In this document: positions 53,897-64,000 of the stretch, piece by piece
Layout: each line of letters begins with the position of its first letter
Position numbering within the stretch: the stretch's first letter is position 1
Assembly (NCBI GenBank): GCA_025617745.1
Contig: CM046858.1
Span: 43,349,750-43,413,749 of the forward strand
Direction: 5' to 3'
Length of the DNA: 64,000 nucleotides
Source of the DNA: Heliocidaris erythrogramma
Taxonomy: Eukaryota; Echinodermata; Echinoidea; Camarodonta; Echinometridae
The notes under the pieces: generated by a model
The model's input: only the letters and a program-made list of their open reading frames with translations
What the model was told of the DNA's origin: nothing
Databases searched by the model: none
Made by a program: the position numbers and the translations under genes

Positions 53897-55202
53897 AAAC
53901 CTTTTCGTCATTCCCTTTTACTGCAAAAACAAGCTTAGGGATCTTTTACAGCAAAATCTTTTGTTTACGTTTCAGCTATATAATTTGACAAATTATAATC
54001 TTTTGTCATTAATTTGTAGGAAAAAATCCCTGTTCTGTAGTATGACTGATGAAGTGGAGATTGTCCCCCGCCCCCCCACCTAGTTGTATTAACTGATCAA
54101 CTCAAGATATAATTCTTGCTTCTGGTATGCATACACGCAATTACATTGTTCATTCCTAATGAGCATTTGATAACCGATCGTCATTTCCTTACCAAATGGT
54201 TTATACATTAACCAGGGACCATTCACGTGGCTCTTTGCAGGCTCAATTAGATTCAATTTACTCGAGATTCAGTCAAGCAAATGCATTCAACAGCATTTCA
54301 ATTGCACACACTTGTTCGCCAAAAACCATCGTTCACAATGCTGCTCGCAATACGACGGGAGGTCGTTTCCGCGCGCGCGCGCCAAATGTCATAGAAAATT
54401 TAGCCTTGGATAAAAAATCGAAACTGCTGTTTCTGTAAGCACTCTCGATTTGATTCAATTTTTTCCCGATTCACCTTTCCTTACGAAAACATCGAGGTGT
54501 TATTTTGAAAAAGATCCTTAACGTTCGGCACTGTGGGTGCACCATTATAAACTAATTATACTTTCCCCTTTTGAGAAGGGATGATGAAATTTCGCGCTAG
54601 GCGAGCACGTATACGCGTTCTTTTACAGAAGCGGCGCTTGTTCCTGCACAGCACTCATTTTCTTTTTCTTCCCGAACTTGAGCGTAGCCTCAAGCTTAAG
54701 CTAGGCCGGCGCTGGAAGGAATAATAACTGTGCATGATGACTGAGTACATGGAACAAATTTAGTCTGACTGATTTTGGGCCGCGCAATACATGAAATCTA
54801 ATTAACTTTTGACGAGGAACGGGAATGATTAAAGACGAACAAAACATGAGAAGAAAAGTGACTTTGAGGAGCGGACAATGTGAATTACGTGAAAGCTTCA
54901 ATCATGAAAATAAGACAGAATTTCTTCCCTCCTTGCAGGACCCATTCCGTGTCTACTACTTCTTAACCTTACAATAGAATATTGCTTGTGAAAGACCTTT
55001 TTTTTTACTGCGTTCAAATGAATTATAAATGACCGATAAAATACTTCTTAATTACAAGAGCCGACTTCACTGCTTCCTTCATTGGTAATAGATTGCAACT
55101 CGGCCAGGTTCCTGATCATTTGATTTGGGGGTCTTTCGTCTATTCAGGTTGTTGATGCAAACTTCGGTTACGTCCGTTCATACCATGACCATGTAGAATA
55201 TC
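53897..55202. other. Right flank proximal, no gene recognised
   Basis: Unique-looking DNA with a C-rich stretch near 54066-54080 and a CG-alternating stretch near 54371-54382. An 80-codon frame at 54196-54438 has no recognisable motif and no support as an exon. Confidence 0.6.
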
Positions 55203-55206
55203 TTAA

Positions 55207-55597
55207 AGTGATTTGGTAACTTTGTAGAGGCTTGATAAAATCTGAGCTGCCTGGCCTTACATGCTATCAATGTATTAAATATGGTGTAATTATGAAGCAC
55301 AGGGAAAAAAAAGAGCACTTCAAAATCATCATGTGCTTCACAAAAGTCAACATATGCAAGTGACCGGAATTGCCAGACTCATTTTCCCCAAAAGACTTAG
55401 TGTTAGACTAAAGCGTATGGCCATATGCTTTCATAAATGGGAGTATTCAGTCACAGATGTCTTAATAATAGCACTATATATTTGAAAACCTTTCTATGCC
55501 TGGCTATTTATTTATCCTTCTGAACATCATTATACAAGACAGATATCAAAATTCAACAATTTATTTAATCACGCCTCCACAAAGTTACCGAATCCCC
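55207..55597. mobile_element. TTAA-flanked inverted-repeat element (MITE)
   Basis: 391 bp between TTAA at 55203-55206 and 55598-55601. Left end AGTGATTTGGTAACTTTGT and following GAGGC match the inverted right end GGGGATTCGGTAACTTTGT and GAGGC closely, continuing to about 30 bp. No coding capacity. The same TTAA signature as the array elements, but the end sequence is a different family. Confidence 0.75.
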
Positions 55598-55700
55598 TTA
55601 ATTCTGGGTCGGTTGAAAGTTACAGACATTCGTATTTTCGCCCCAATTTGATAATGATTTAATTTGAAGGTTTGTTTTGCCTCGCTACTAAGAAAGCAGG

Positions 55701-55836
55701 TGGGCGTTTCATGAAAGGACATGTCAGATATTTTATCTGACAAATTTGCTCTCAGCCAATCAGATGCAAGGATTTCAGTAGCTTATAACAGTTGTCAGAG
55801 AAAATATCCGACAACTTCCTTTCATGAAACGCTCCC
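55701..55836. mobile_element. Palindromic MITE-like element
   Basis: The outer arms GCGTTTCATGAAAGGA (from 55704) and TCCTTTCATGAAACGC (to 55832) are inverted copies. Inside them TGTCAGATATTTT pairs imperfectly with AAAATATCCGACA. CAGG lies just outside both ends (55697-55700 and 55837-55840) and could be a 4-bp target duplication. About 136 bp, non-coding. Confidence 0.65.
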
Positions 55837-55840
55837 CAGG

Positions 55841-56862
55841 TATATACACTTGTAGGAAAGCAACCAGGAATGACTTAAAGATGTGCCCCTACGCCCCAGT
55901 CCGTACGTTACGGTCCTGCAGTGGGAACACTGTTCCTTTCGCAGCATGCCTGGATGCAAACTGTTTGTTTACGATCCGATTACGAATGTCCTAACAAAGG
56001 CAATTAACCACATATTATCCAAGCCCTCTAACCTTTATTCCGTTTCTTCAAGTTCATCAAGCAGGGCAAAACCTTCATATATAACTTTCCGTTTTTCCAC
56101 ATATCATAGAAACTTGAATTGAATTGAATTGGCTAGATACCCACGGCCGAAGTTTGCCGAACATGACACGGAAAGGTGCAAATGGGATTAAGAGAATTTT
56201 CAAGATTCTAGGCAGTCGTTTTGACATTATACTTCTCATTATTTTCTGTCCTTTTCTCAAGGGGCACATTATTTTTTGCCCTTCGTTTCTATGGAACGAG
56301 ATCACTTTTAAACTTAGCACGAAGACGGAAAACATAACATTTATCCCCAATCCCCGACATAATTCCACTAATACGTTTGTATTAGTGTGGTGTGTTCTTG
56401 TTTCGGTAATTGCATTCTCTGGTAAAAGCACCTGTGCATGAAAATAATTGAGTAATGGGCAAACAAGAATTGTAACTAAACAATTGCATTAACAGTATCA
56501 TAAAACATTATTTGGAGTCGAATCGAGGAGGTGTGTACTGGCGCAGGGACCCTCCCCAGTGGCGTACTTATAATAGGCCTTGTATGTCATGTATGCCAGC
56601 AATAAAACCACAGAATGTGCCTGTTGAGTATAAGAGGGAGTGAAACAGGCATGTTTTGCAAACTGTGTAAGCGTGTGTGTGTGTGTTGGGGGGGGGGGGG
56701 GGTGGGGAAGAGGAGGGGTCACAAGAAATGTGAATTTGAAGGAGCAGAAAAAAGAGGCACATGTAATGTTTGGTTTATATAGGTGGAAAGCTTCCCATTT
56801 GTAGAGGATAATCATTATAAATATGTTCGTACAATATTGATCCATCAAAATGAGATAATCAT
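55841..56862. other. Right flank segment, no gene recognised
   Basis: Contains a GAATT repeat near 56115-56128, a GT stretch followed by a 15-base G run at 56688-56702, and open frames of about 105-118 codons on both strands over the same bases (56075-56441), which suggests chance rather than coding. No motif recognised. Confidence 0.55.
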
Positions 56863-57201
56863 GATAATAATAATATTCCGCTTTTATATAGGGCCTAATA
56901 CATCGGCGATGTCTCTAAGCGCTTTACAGATATATTATTACCCTTGGTCATCGGATTCTGGCTTGTCCGCACACAATGTATACACATTCTCCACTCCCTG
57001 GGAAGCATTCCAGCAATGGGCCGTGGCGCTCACATTGCTAAGCAAATTTCGCGCCCTACTGGGTACCCATTTAACACCTGGGTGGAGAGTGGCAAATGTA
57101 GATTAACGTCTTGACAAAGGATGCTGGTGCTGCGGCGCGATTCGAACCCCGGACCTCGTGGTTCACAGTCCGGGGACTTATCCGCTGATCCACAGCACCT
57201 C
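56863..57201 (-). mobile_element. tRNA-derived SINE, apparently full length
   Basis: On the minus strand the element begins at 57201 with a tRNA-like head (GAGGTGCTGTGGATCAGCGG, B-box-like GGTTCGAATCG near 57139-57149), continues through a body with CTGGGTGGAGAGTGGCAA (plus strand, 57078-57095) and ends in an ATT repeat tail near 56863-56875. About 340 bp. The head belongs to a different tRNA-like type from the Lys array and from the SINE at 354-641. Confidence 0.75.
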
Positions 57202-58313
57202 TACATTTTATGACAATAGGGGATTATAATCAATCTCTTTGCAACTTTTTATTTTGTCATCTGGCTTGACAATCCATTTTTATCAGGACTGGTTATTTTG
57301 TTTGTTTTAATGGTCGGCTGACGGACGGCAGTGGCCTGATTATCATGATTATCAAAATGACCATGGAAGTTTGACCACTTTCATTATTAATTGGTTGTAC
57401 TTTCACGAGAGATGATGTAATTCTCCACCGACCCTTTCCATCTCTACTCAAAAATAATCATTTTATAAAGCTGGTCTGTTGGTGAGTAACACATGTTCAT
57501 CGGGGCTTGTATTATAAAGTCATCAGTCATGTCATTATATCCCTGACACGTCAAACCGCCGAGTCGATTCTTGCGCCTGAGACAGTAACCATCTTTCATA
57601 CGGTTACATTACAAATATCAACCATCCACCTCTTTGCCGACTTTCCCGTTCTTGTTTGAGCCGATGCCAAGTTTGAATTGTATTAATAATTTCGCTGGAA
57701 AATGTAGGTGCCGTCTGCCCGGAGAAGTCCGCGTTCATTAGCTTGTGCAAACAGGTACCCGTTCATGCGGATCTTGCTCGCCGAAGGAAGCGGAGCAAAA
57801 TATGTCAGGAGTGGGATCATGCATACGCTGGTCGCTGAAGCGCTTCTTGATGTAAGCGTAGTTAAGTTTAGAATCGGGCATGCTCATTAGATAGCATCAC
57901 ATAACATATCACACGTAAGACAATTTTCCAAAGAATGATTAAATGCATTCTTCACTGATTTTTAATGTTCCTGAAGTTGGGCAACTTAAGTTTGACCAGA
58001 AATCCATTAAACTTATGCCATTATTAGCCGTTGGTCCATGGGATATTCATTAAACAGATCATTATTTAGCATGTACAATCAATGATTGAATACACTCTTT
58101 ACTAACTTTTAATATTCCTAAAGTAGGACAACTTAATTTTGACCAGAGACCCATTAGAATTATGTCATTCCTGTAGTCATCGGACCATAGCACACTCAAC
58201 ATACTTTGTCCAAATTTCAAGAGTGTCAACACGAAGCCATTAAGTAATTTAAATGTAGTTCCAACTTCTTTCAAATAGGATTAACAAACATTGAAGCTGG
58301 TTTTCAGAAGCAT
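57202..58313. other. Right flank segment, no gene recognised
   Basis: AT-rich DNA with two imperfectly repeated stretches near 57938-58020 and 58070-58165 (both contain TTTTTAATRTTCCT and GGGCAACTTAA- or GGACAACTTAA-like blocks), an old tandem duplication. Frames of 60-70 codons show no motif. Confidence 0.5.
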
Positions 58314-58811
58314 TATACTCTTAGAAAAAATGGTGCTTATGGGGTACTCATTAGCTCATTAGCTCCAAACTGGTGCCGGACTGAAAAGGTGTCTACAAGT
58401 TCCATTAAAAGGACCTTAGCCATTGAGCTTAGATTTCTCCACCTTTTGTTATGCGTATTAGTCTTTATCATAATCTGTAGATATTATTTAAACATGTCCA
58501 CGATAATATCTATCTACCTTCGTCATTTTCAAAATACTTTGGTTTGATACAAATTGTATAAATATGTTCTATTGCATGTTGTTATAATTTATTGATTTCA
58601 GTTACTATGGATATATTGTATTTTTTTCAACGATAAAATATTGCTCAAGAGTAGGCTAGCTCTTTGCCAGTGCTCGTGATGAGCACCTTTAAAGGTGTCG
58701 ATGAAAACCTTTTCAAAAGGTGCTTAGGGACATCCTAAAAGGTGGCACTGGTGTGGCAAATATAAGCACCTTTTAAAGGTGCTCAAACAAACATTTATTT
58801 CTAAGAGTGTA
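58314..58811. mobile_element. Inverted-repeat element with TAYACTCTTAGAAA ends
   Basis: TATACTCTTAGAAA at 58314-58327 and its inverted partner TTTCTAAGAGTGTA at 58798-58811 enclose about 498 bp. AGCACCTTT/AAAGGTGCT blocks occur in both orientations inside, so the right part could fold extensively. The outer TA may be the target site. No transposase. A short non-autonomous DNA transposon is the likely explanation. Confidence 0.7.
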
Positions 58812-59294
58812 TGGAGGTAAGATGGGAGTAAAGGAAATGATGAAAAGGGTTTAGGAATGACGATCATTCTGATAAATAGAACCGAGATGATAAATACAAA
58901 CAGGTATTGTTGAAATGTCAATTTACATAATCAGTGAAAGAATACAGTTGGAAGATAATTGTGAATGAAAAGGATTGATAGGAAATATGGGGTTATAACC
59001 ACGATAATAATGGTTTGATGTTAAGAATTGTGTGGGAACCAACGGTGCATAACCTATCTAGCATGTCTTATAATGACAAAGACTGGGGGAAATTCCTTTT
59101 AACCATGTTAAGGATACTGATGAAAATTTAGTCCTTCCATTGGACCATGAATTCTATAACCGCATAAAAAATGACGGATCGTACACAAAATTATGATTCT
59201 TATTAGACATATTAGAAATATTAGAAAACATCACATGTACTCCATTCGATGCTAAATATATTTTACTTAGAACTAGCAGGCCCTCCTCTTGAAG
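58812..59294. other. Right flank segment, no gene recognised
   Basis: AT-rich DNA with no open frame, repeat or RNA gene that I can support. Confidence 0.5.
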
Positions 59295-59298
59295 TTAA

Positions 59299-59632
59299 AG
59301 GTGAGTTCTGATCATGAGATCACATTGTGAAAGAAACCGTCTCAAATAATTGGAAAATGGTGATCACGTCTTATTATAAGAAATTATAAGAAATTGACCC
59401 AATTTCGCTAAAAAGCACACGCACTGCACACAGACTGCACACACAATCATGTGGCATGAATGTTCGGCCCGAACATTTCAGCTATTTACTGTCATATTTC
59501 ACATATGAGAGCATTTGAAGAGCAATCGTTTCCAGGGGACATTTTCTAGTAAGAATTTCTTCCGAACGGACATAAGAGGAATGAAAAATCTCACAAATTA
59601 ATTTTCACCTTTCACAGAACTCAACCTTCTCT
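59299..59632. mobile_element. Possible TTAA-flanked inverted-repeat element
   Basis: TTAA at 59295-59298 and 59633-59636. Ends AGGTGAGTTCTG on the left and AGAGAAGGTTGAGTTCTG read inward on the right share GAGTTCTG and a few more bases with a small offset. Weaker than the other TTAA elements; 334 bp, non-coding. Confidence 0.45.
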
Positions 59633-59734
59633 TTAAAATATGACTAAGGTATGATGGTGATGGTGATGTTTTCTCTTTAAATGGCAGCTAAGAAAGCAAG
59701 TATATGCCTTTAGATACTATACTTCCAGCTTCAA

Positions 59735-59846
59735 AGAGTGTTAATGCCCAACAAAGGGGCATTAGCGCACCGATTTGGTTTTGAACCCGGGGCCTCGCGG
59801 TTTCGAGACCACGCTCCTCTGTATGCCACTAAGCCATCACGCCTCA
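59735..59846 (-). mobile_element. tRNA-derived SINE fragment
   Basis: On the minus strand it begins TGAGGCGTGATGGCTTAG at 59846 and carries a B-box-like GGGTTCAAAACC near 59778-59789, then GGTGCGCTAATGCCCC. It aligns with the head and start of body of the SINE at 354-641 (GGAGGCGCGATGGCTCAG). The body beyond the head is short or diverged. Confidence 0.65.
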
Positions 59847-60934
59847 GATTCTACCAGCTGTTATATGACCTTTAAATTCTTGCAGAATAGAATTCAACCT
59901 GTATTACTTTTTTGTTTTGTAAGTAGATACTTTCCAACAGAAATTTTCGAAGTTTCACTTGAATTGCAATTTGACTACTTCCACGTCTACATAAGATAGC
60001 ACTCCATTAATGTGGGTAGCTCATTATGGACTTAATTTTCGTACATTATTATAGATACTGAGGAGATGAACTTTCACCATCACTCGCTCCGTATCCCAAG
60101 TTTTACGACCCCGAGAGAGTGATGGCTCTTTGACCAGCGATAAGTTGGTCGGTCAACACATTGACCTTCAACGGTCATGTCCACTGCCAACATCAGCCTC
60201 GTACACCGTCTTGCGGTCACCTTTTCGCCGCTCACCTTCCCCCCGGTGCGGCGGTGTATTTTGACACGCCATAAAACCGTCAATCAGAGGCGCGCGAAAT
60301 CAAACTTTCGGCGAGTTCATAAAAGGACAGAGGGTGCACCAGAAATCACTCCATCAATAAACGATTATGTTGTTATGTTTATAGGTGTAAACGGCGCGCT
60401 TTGTATCACTATATACCTTCTTTCGATGTTACGTTGGCGCGTTCCGTGTTCTGGTATCGCGTTTGATGGTCTTGTCAAAGGGAAAACAAATAAAGAGTGG
60501 TGTAAATTTTCCCGGCTACGTGGAAGATGAAAGTCGAGCGGTCAACGTATGCATAACCCCGGCCGACCAGGTGAGATATAATTTTGATGACCATCAACGA
60601 CTTTGTTGAGCACACATCGAAATATTTATGGACAGTGTTGTGGCATGCACACCTCTGGTAGGTCAATAAACATGGTTTGCGTCGTAAAGCTATCAGAACA
60701 GCGTGGTAGGTAACAAACCATTATAAAAATGAAAAATTTATGTGAATGCCCTTCCGACAAATTATATCATTGCGATTTACAAAATCAATATTGTTGCTTT
60801 GTGTACATACTCCAGCGACCATTTTCTTTCGGTGCTGTATCCATTATAGACAAGCAATCATGGTATAAGATTTCTGTTACTATAGCCTTCTACTAACATA
60901 AACATCAGTGTTCCATGCCTTGCCCACCCTCTTC
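59847..60934. other. Right flank segment, no gene recognised
   Basis: A GC-richer patch near 60170-60300 gives overlapping frames on both strands (60080-60283 minus, 60177-60530 plus, 117 codons). Neither has a recognisable motif or splice context, so no gene is called. Confidence 0.5.
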
Positions 60935-61000
60935 ATTCTCTCTCTTTCTCTCTTCCCTCACTCTCTCTCCCTCCCTCTCTCTCTCTTCCTCTCTCTCTCC
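60935..61000 (+). repeat. CT-rich microsatellite
   Basis: Repeated CT with occasional TT and CC, pyrimidine-only except for a few A bases near the start. Confidence 0.85.
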
Positions 61001-62243
61001 TAGCCAGATCTTCTATCTTCAAATCTTCTTCAGTTTGCATAACAAGAGGGAAATATTATAAGCTTTATTTTTGTTTTCACGTTGAAGAATGTAATATAAA
61101 CATTTTTAAATGAAAAATGATTTCTCCTGTAATGCTCTCATATTTCATATTTGACTCTAGAAATGGCTGAAAACTTTGGGCCAAATTTTGGTGTCATTCA
61201 CATGTATGTGTAGTTCTAAAAACAACCGACATACCCAAAGCTGTGTTCACTGTTCTTCACTGTTTGTAATTTCAGTAAGATTTAACCAATAATAATAATT
61301 CGTCTGTTTGGAGCCGGAAAGGCGTTAACTCATATACTTTAACACAGAGTTAACGCTCTTATGGCTATCATCAAATTTTGATGATTCCAAGACATCAAAA
61401 TACACGATTTTAATATTCATTACAACATAATCAACCATACAGGATAACTTCTAGACACTTTCTTTCACTATGTATTACCTTCATCGTGGAGAATATTTTA
61501 AAGAAGTGGAAGATGCTAGATAAAAAAACACTATTAGAGTGACATAGTGATTATTTATCCATACAGTCCGTTTTGTTTTGTTTATTTGTATGTGATTATT
61601 TTGTTTTACCTTGTACAATTGTTCTATTATCCTCAAGATTGGGGGTTTCAATAAAAATAGGCCTCTTTTTAGGGGTTGAAATAAGAAAAAAATCCTTCAT
61701 CTTTGGCTCGGGTAGGTGATGATGGGAGAATGTCTCTTTCTCCTTTTGACTCTCTGACAAGTTACGATTGATAGCTTGTCCTCAACACCACAATGGCTTA
61801 CACGTGGTAATCGTCCCTTGACATGCAATTTATAAACTGCTCGTAAAACTTGAGGCTAGAGGCGTGTATGATACGACCTAGTAGAATGGGATAGAGGTCT
61901 TGTATTCATGGTATATTTGCCCTCATGAAAAAGAATATCATGTACAAAATAACGCCAACATGCAATCATCCATCCGAGAAATTGGGATTAAACGTGTAAG
62001 ACTGTACCTAATATTTTTATAGTTACCTGTCAATTTACAGGTATATAGAATAATAATTGAAATGGGAATTACCTCTAGTCTAGAGTAACATATTTTCCAT
62101 AGACTCACGGAAGATGGCAACATTTATTTGACACAAATACATTATCGTATTTCTTAATTGATGCCCCATAAACCGTGAAAGAATAATGTGTGACCTACCC
62201 GTATTGTCAAAATCATATATAATTTATGTCAGTAACAAAAAGT
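61001..62243. other. Right flank segment, no gene recognised
   Basis: AT-rich. Holds a perfect 10-bp inverted repeat GCGTTAACTC (61322-61331) / GAGTTAACGC (61347-61356) with a 15-base loop, and a 7-bp stem TACCTGT/ACAGGTA at 62024-62043. Short frames only. Confidence 0.5.
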
Positions 62244-62244
62244 T

Positions 62245-62527
62245 GGGGGGGGGGGGGGCACCCAGTTGTGTTATGAGCATGTGCGGCAATGTCTTGTCAC
62301 GGGGGGGGGGGGGGGGACTAGCCTTTACCATTGGTTTTCTGTACAATCTTATCTTCAAAATCTCCGGCGTCGCTTCCCCCCGAAGGTGGGTAAAGACGCG
62401 AATGATCGATCTTGGGGTGTCGGAGGGGTTCGTGTCATTTTTATCCCCTCTCCTGTGTTTAATAGGTCTCTTTTTCTTTCCCCTTGTTTACCATTTGGAT
62501 GGGGACATCCCCCCCCCCCCCCCCCCC
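62245..62527. repeat. Cluster of long poly-G and poly-C runs
   Basis: G14 at 62245-62258, G16 at 62301-62316 and C19 at 62509-62527 lie within 283 bp. Open frames of 61-131 codons here owe part of their length to the homopolymers (Gly and Pro runs) and are not called as genes. Confidence 0.9.
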
Positions 62528-64000
62528 GAACCAAAGCCACTGATTGGGGTAGATCTTGATGTATTTGAGAGGATGGTTTGAAGCGAATCCTGTAGTCCTT
62601 ATTTCATTCTCACTGTCGCCTATAAAAATAATCGTAACCTTCTTTTTTCTCAAAACGCATGTGATTGCTATAAATTTAGACACCTCATCAATACTAATAA
62701 GCGTTCTTACGTTTTAAATTTCATGTCATGTTCTCTATTTAAAGAAGTGGCTGTAACCAAAATGTTTTCCAAACATAATGCTTACCGTAAAATTAGACAC
62801 ATCACCACTGAAAATAACTGGTACAAACTGCGTCACTGGGCCAACTGACAGCCGAACTTGATGATTATAATGGCGTTTGTATACATGCACATTTCAATGG
62901 TGATGATCATAAATGTCCATCTTTTGGAGGACGAGGGATTTGTTTTGAGGAGCTAACCGCTGACGGTTCATCTCAATTATCCATTGACGCAGGCAGCGTC
63001 GTAAAGAGCCGTAAAGATGCCGAGTTTTGTTTTATTGTTGATCGTCTTTGCCGAGGTATCCCGCGCAAATCGGTCGTCTGCTCAGGAGTGGCACGTTGGA
63101 ACGTTACTTGCCTGCCAAATCGAATGAAAATGTTCAAAAGGAAGACTGTGGGTCACTTCAGAACCAACTATTGTAAAGTCACTTTTTTAAATGATGGTTT
63201 GATATCTTTCTCTACTAAAGGATTTCAGAGTAGTCAAATGGTTCAGTAAATTATTATTTGATATATGGGAAAAGGAGATCAAATTATTATCGTTACTATT
63301 TGTCAAATATCTGTAAATCAGTACTAAAGAATGACAATTTTTATGAAATAATTCTACAATGTCCTTTCCAAGCAATGATCCAAGCCAAATGTCAAATTAT
63401 ATAAAGTTATCGGCAAATGGCTAACTATTAACCCAGTCAAAGGATTCACATCTCTGACTGTGGTTCAGAAAGATTACTCCTTCGCGATGCAGTCCTAGAT
63501 TTTTTGGACACCTTTGAAGCCCCAACTTCCCACTTCCCCAAGTCTAAAATAAACACCCTTTTTTAGGTTGAATATTCTCTGAATATTTTAGCATAAGACA
63601 CATAAACCTCAGCATGCTCAGTGTATGCTGAATCATGATACTACTAACCAAAATATGGGGTTAACACATTTTGTCAACTTGTTCACAAAATAATGAGCAC
63701 ACTTTCCTCCACAAAGGGGCAGGGTGCCACCGCTGGCACTTTGCCTGCAGTCATCACAGATTGATCATATGACAAATACAAGATTCTCTAGTCTGAGCCC
63801 TGCTTGCATGAAAGCCTGTAAGCGAGAACGGCATCCAATGAGATGGATGTAGGCCTAGGGACCAGGCGGTTACCAGTGAGTAATGATTGTAATTTCTTTT
63901 GTCATTTACAGCCACCATACATCGATCAAATAACGTTGCTCCTGCTCTCACGACAACCGAAACCTGGAGACCATTTTTGTGACTTCTTTTGATCTTCTTA
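62528..64000. other. Right end of window, no gene recognised
   Basis: AT-rich DNA with only short frames (62-74 codons). No repeat family, RNA gene or conserved protein segment recognised. Confidence 0.5.

Noticed and set aside
56075-56441. Overlapping 105- and 118-codon frames on opposite strands
   Set aside because: Both cover the same bases, neither has a recognisable motif, and there is no splice or promoter support.
57121-57201. Possible functional tRNA gene on the minus strand
   Set aside because: It has a B-box-like block but continues into a SINE body with an ATT tail, so it is the head of a SINE rather than a free tRNA gene.
60080-60530. 67- and 117-codon frames on opposite strands
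   Set aside because: A GC-richer patch lengthens frames by chance; no domain, signal peptide or clear exon border was found.
61322-61356. Perfect 10-bp inverted repeat as a terminator or regulatory hairpin
   Set aside because: It is isolated, with no gene nearby to regulate; short inverted repeats are expected by chance in AT-rich DNA of this length.
62186-62581. 131-codon frame and its shadows with Gly/Pro runs
   Set aside because: The frames run through the poly-G and poly-C homopolymers, whose length in the assembly is uncertain; no motif outside them.

Overview
This is animal nuclear DNA. It is AT-rich, has no convincing protein-coding gene, and carries tRNA-derived SINEs and short non-autonomous DNA transposons. 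The layout is eukaryotic: Pol III genes with internal A and B boxes and T-run terminators, and no 3'-CCA encoded after the tRNAs. The style of the flanking repeats suggests a marine invertebrate, perhaps an echinoderm. That is a weak inference, because no protein gene is available to place the organism.

The window is dominated by one object. From about 4966 to 53896 (about 48.9 kb) lies a head-to-tail, same-strand tandem array of 137 units, each carrying one cytosolic tRNA-Lys gene with anticodon CTT (reads AAG). By eye, 123 copies look identical over all 73 bases; 12 more have small changes, one is cut short, and the last copy is degenerate. Both ends of the array are inside the window. Unit lengths fall into discrete morphs (about 390, 374, 364, 354, 352 and 275 bp). 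Two units are 1014 bp because the same 636-bp TTAA-flanked transposon sits in each.

The array is regional. From 5 to 22 kb the 390, 374, 364 and 352 morphs are mixed, including a duplicated segment (3242-bp offset) with the transposon. From 22 to 29 kb the 364-bp morph dominates. From 30 to 52 kb the array is built from 352, 354 and 275 morphs, and much of it forms a 981-bp three-gene higher-order repeat, with six consecutive copies at 42.2-48.1 kb. The 275-bp morph arose by a 77-bp deletion between two TTAC words. The breakpoint lies just upstream of a TATA-like element at -32 to -25, so every morph keeps the same putative Pol III promoter and terminators.

Left flank (1-4965): a tRNA-derived SINE with a 190-197 bp tandem duplication, about 3.3 kb with no recognisable gene, then an 891-bp TTAA-flanked element related to the one inside the array. 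Right flank (53897-64000): two further TTAA-flanked inverted-repeat elements, a palindromic MITE-like element, an element with TAYACTCTTAGAAA ends, two SINEs, a CT-rich microsatellite and long poly-G/poly-C tracts. No protein gene could be supported on either side.
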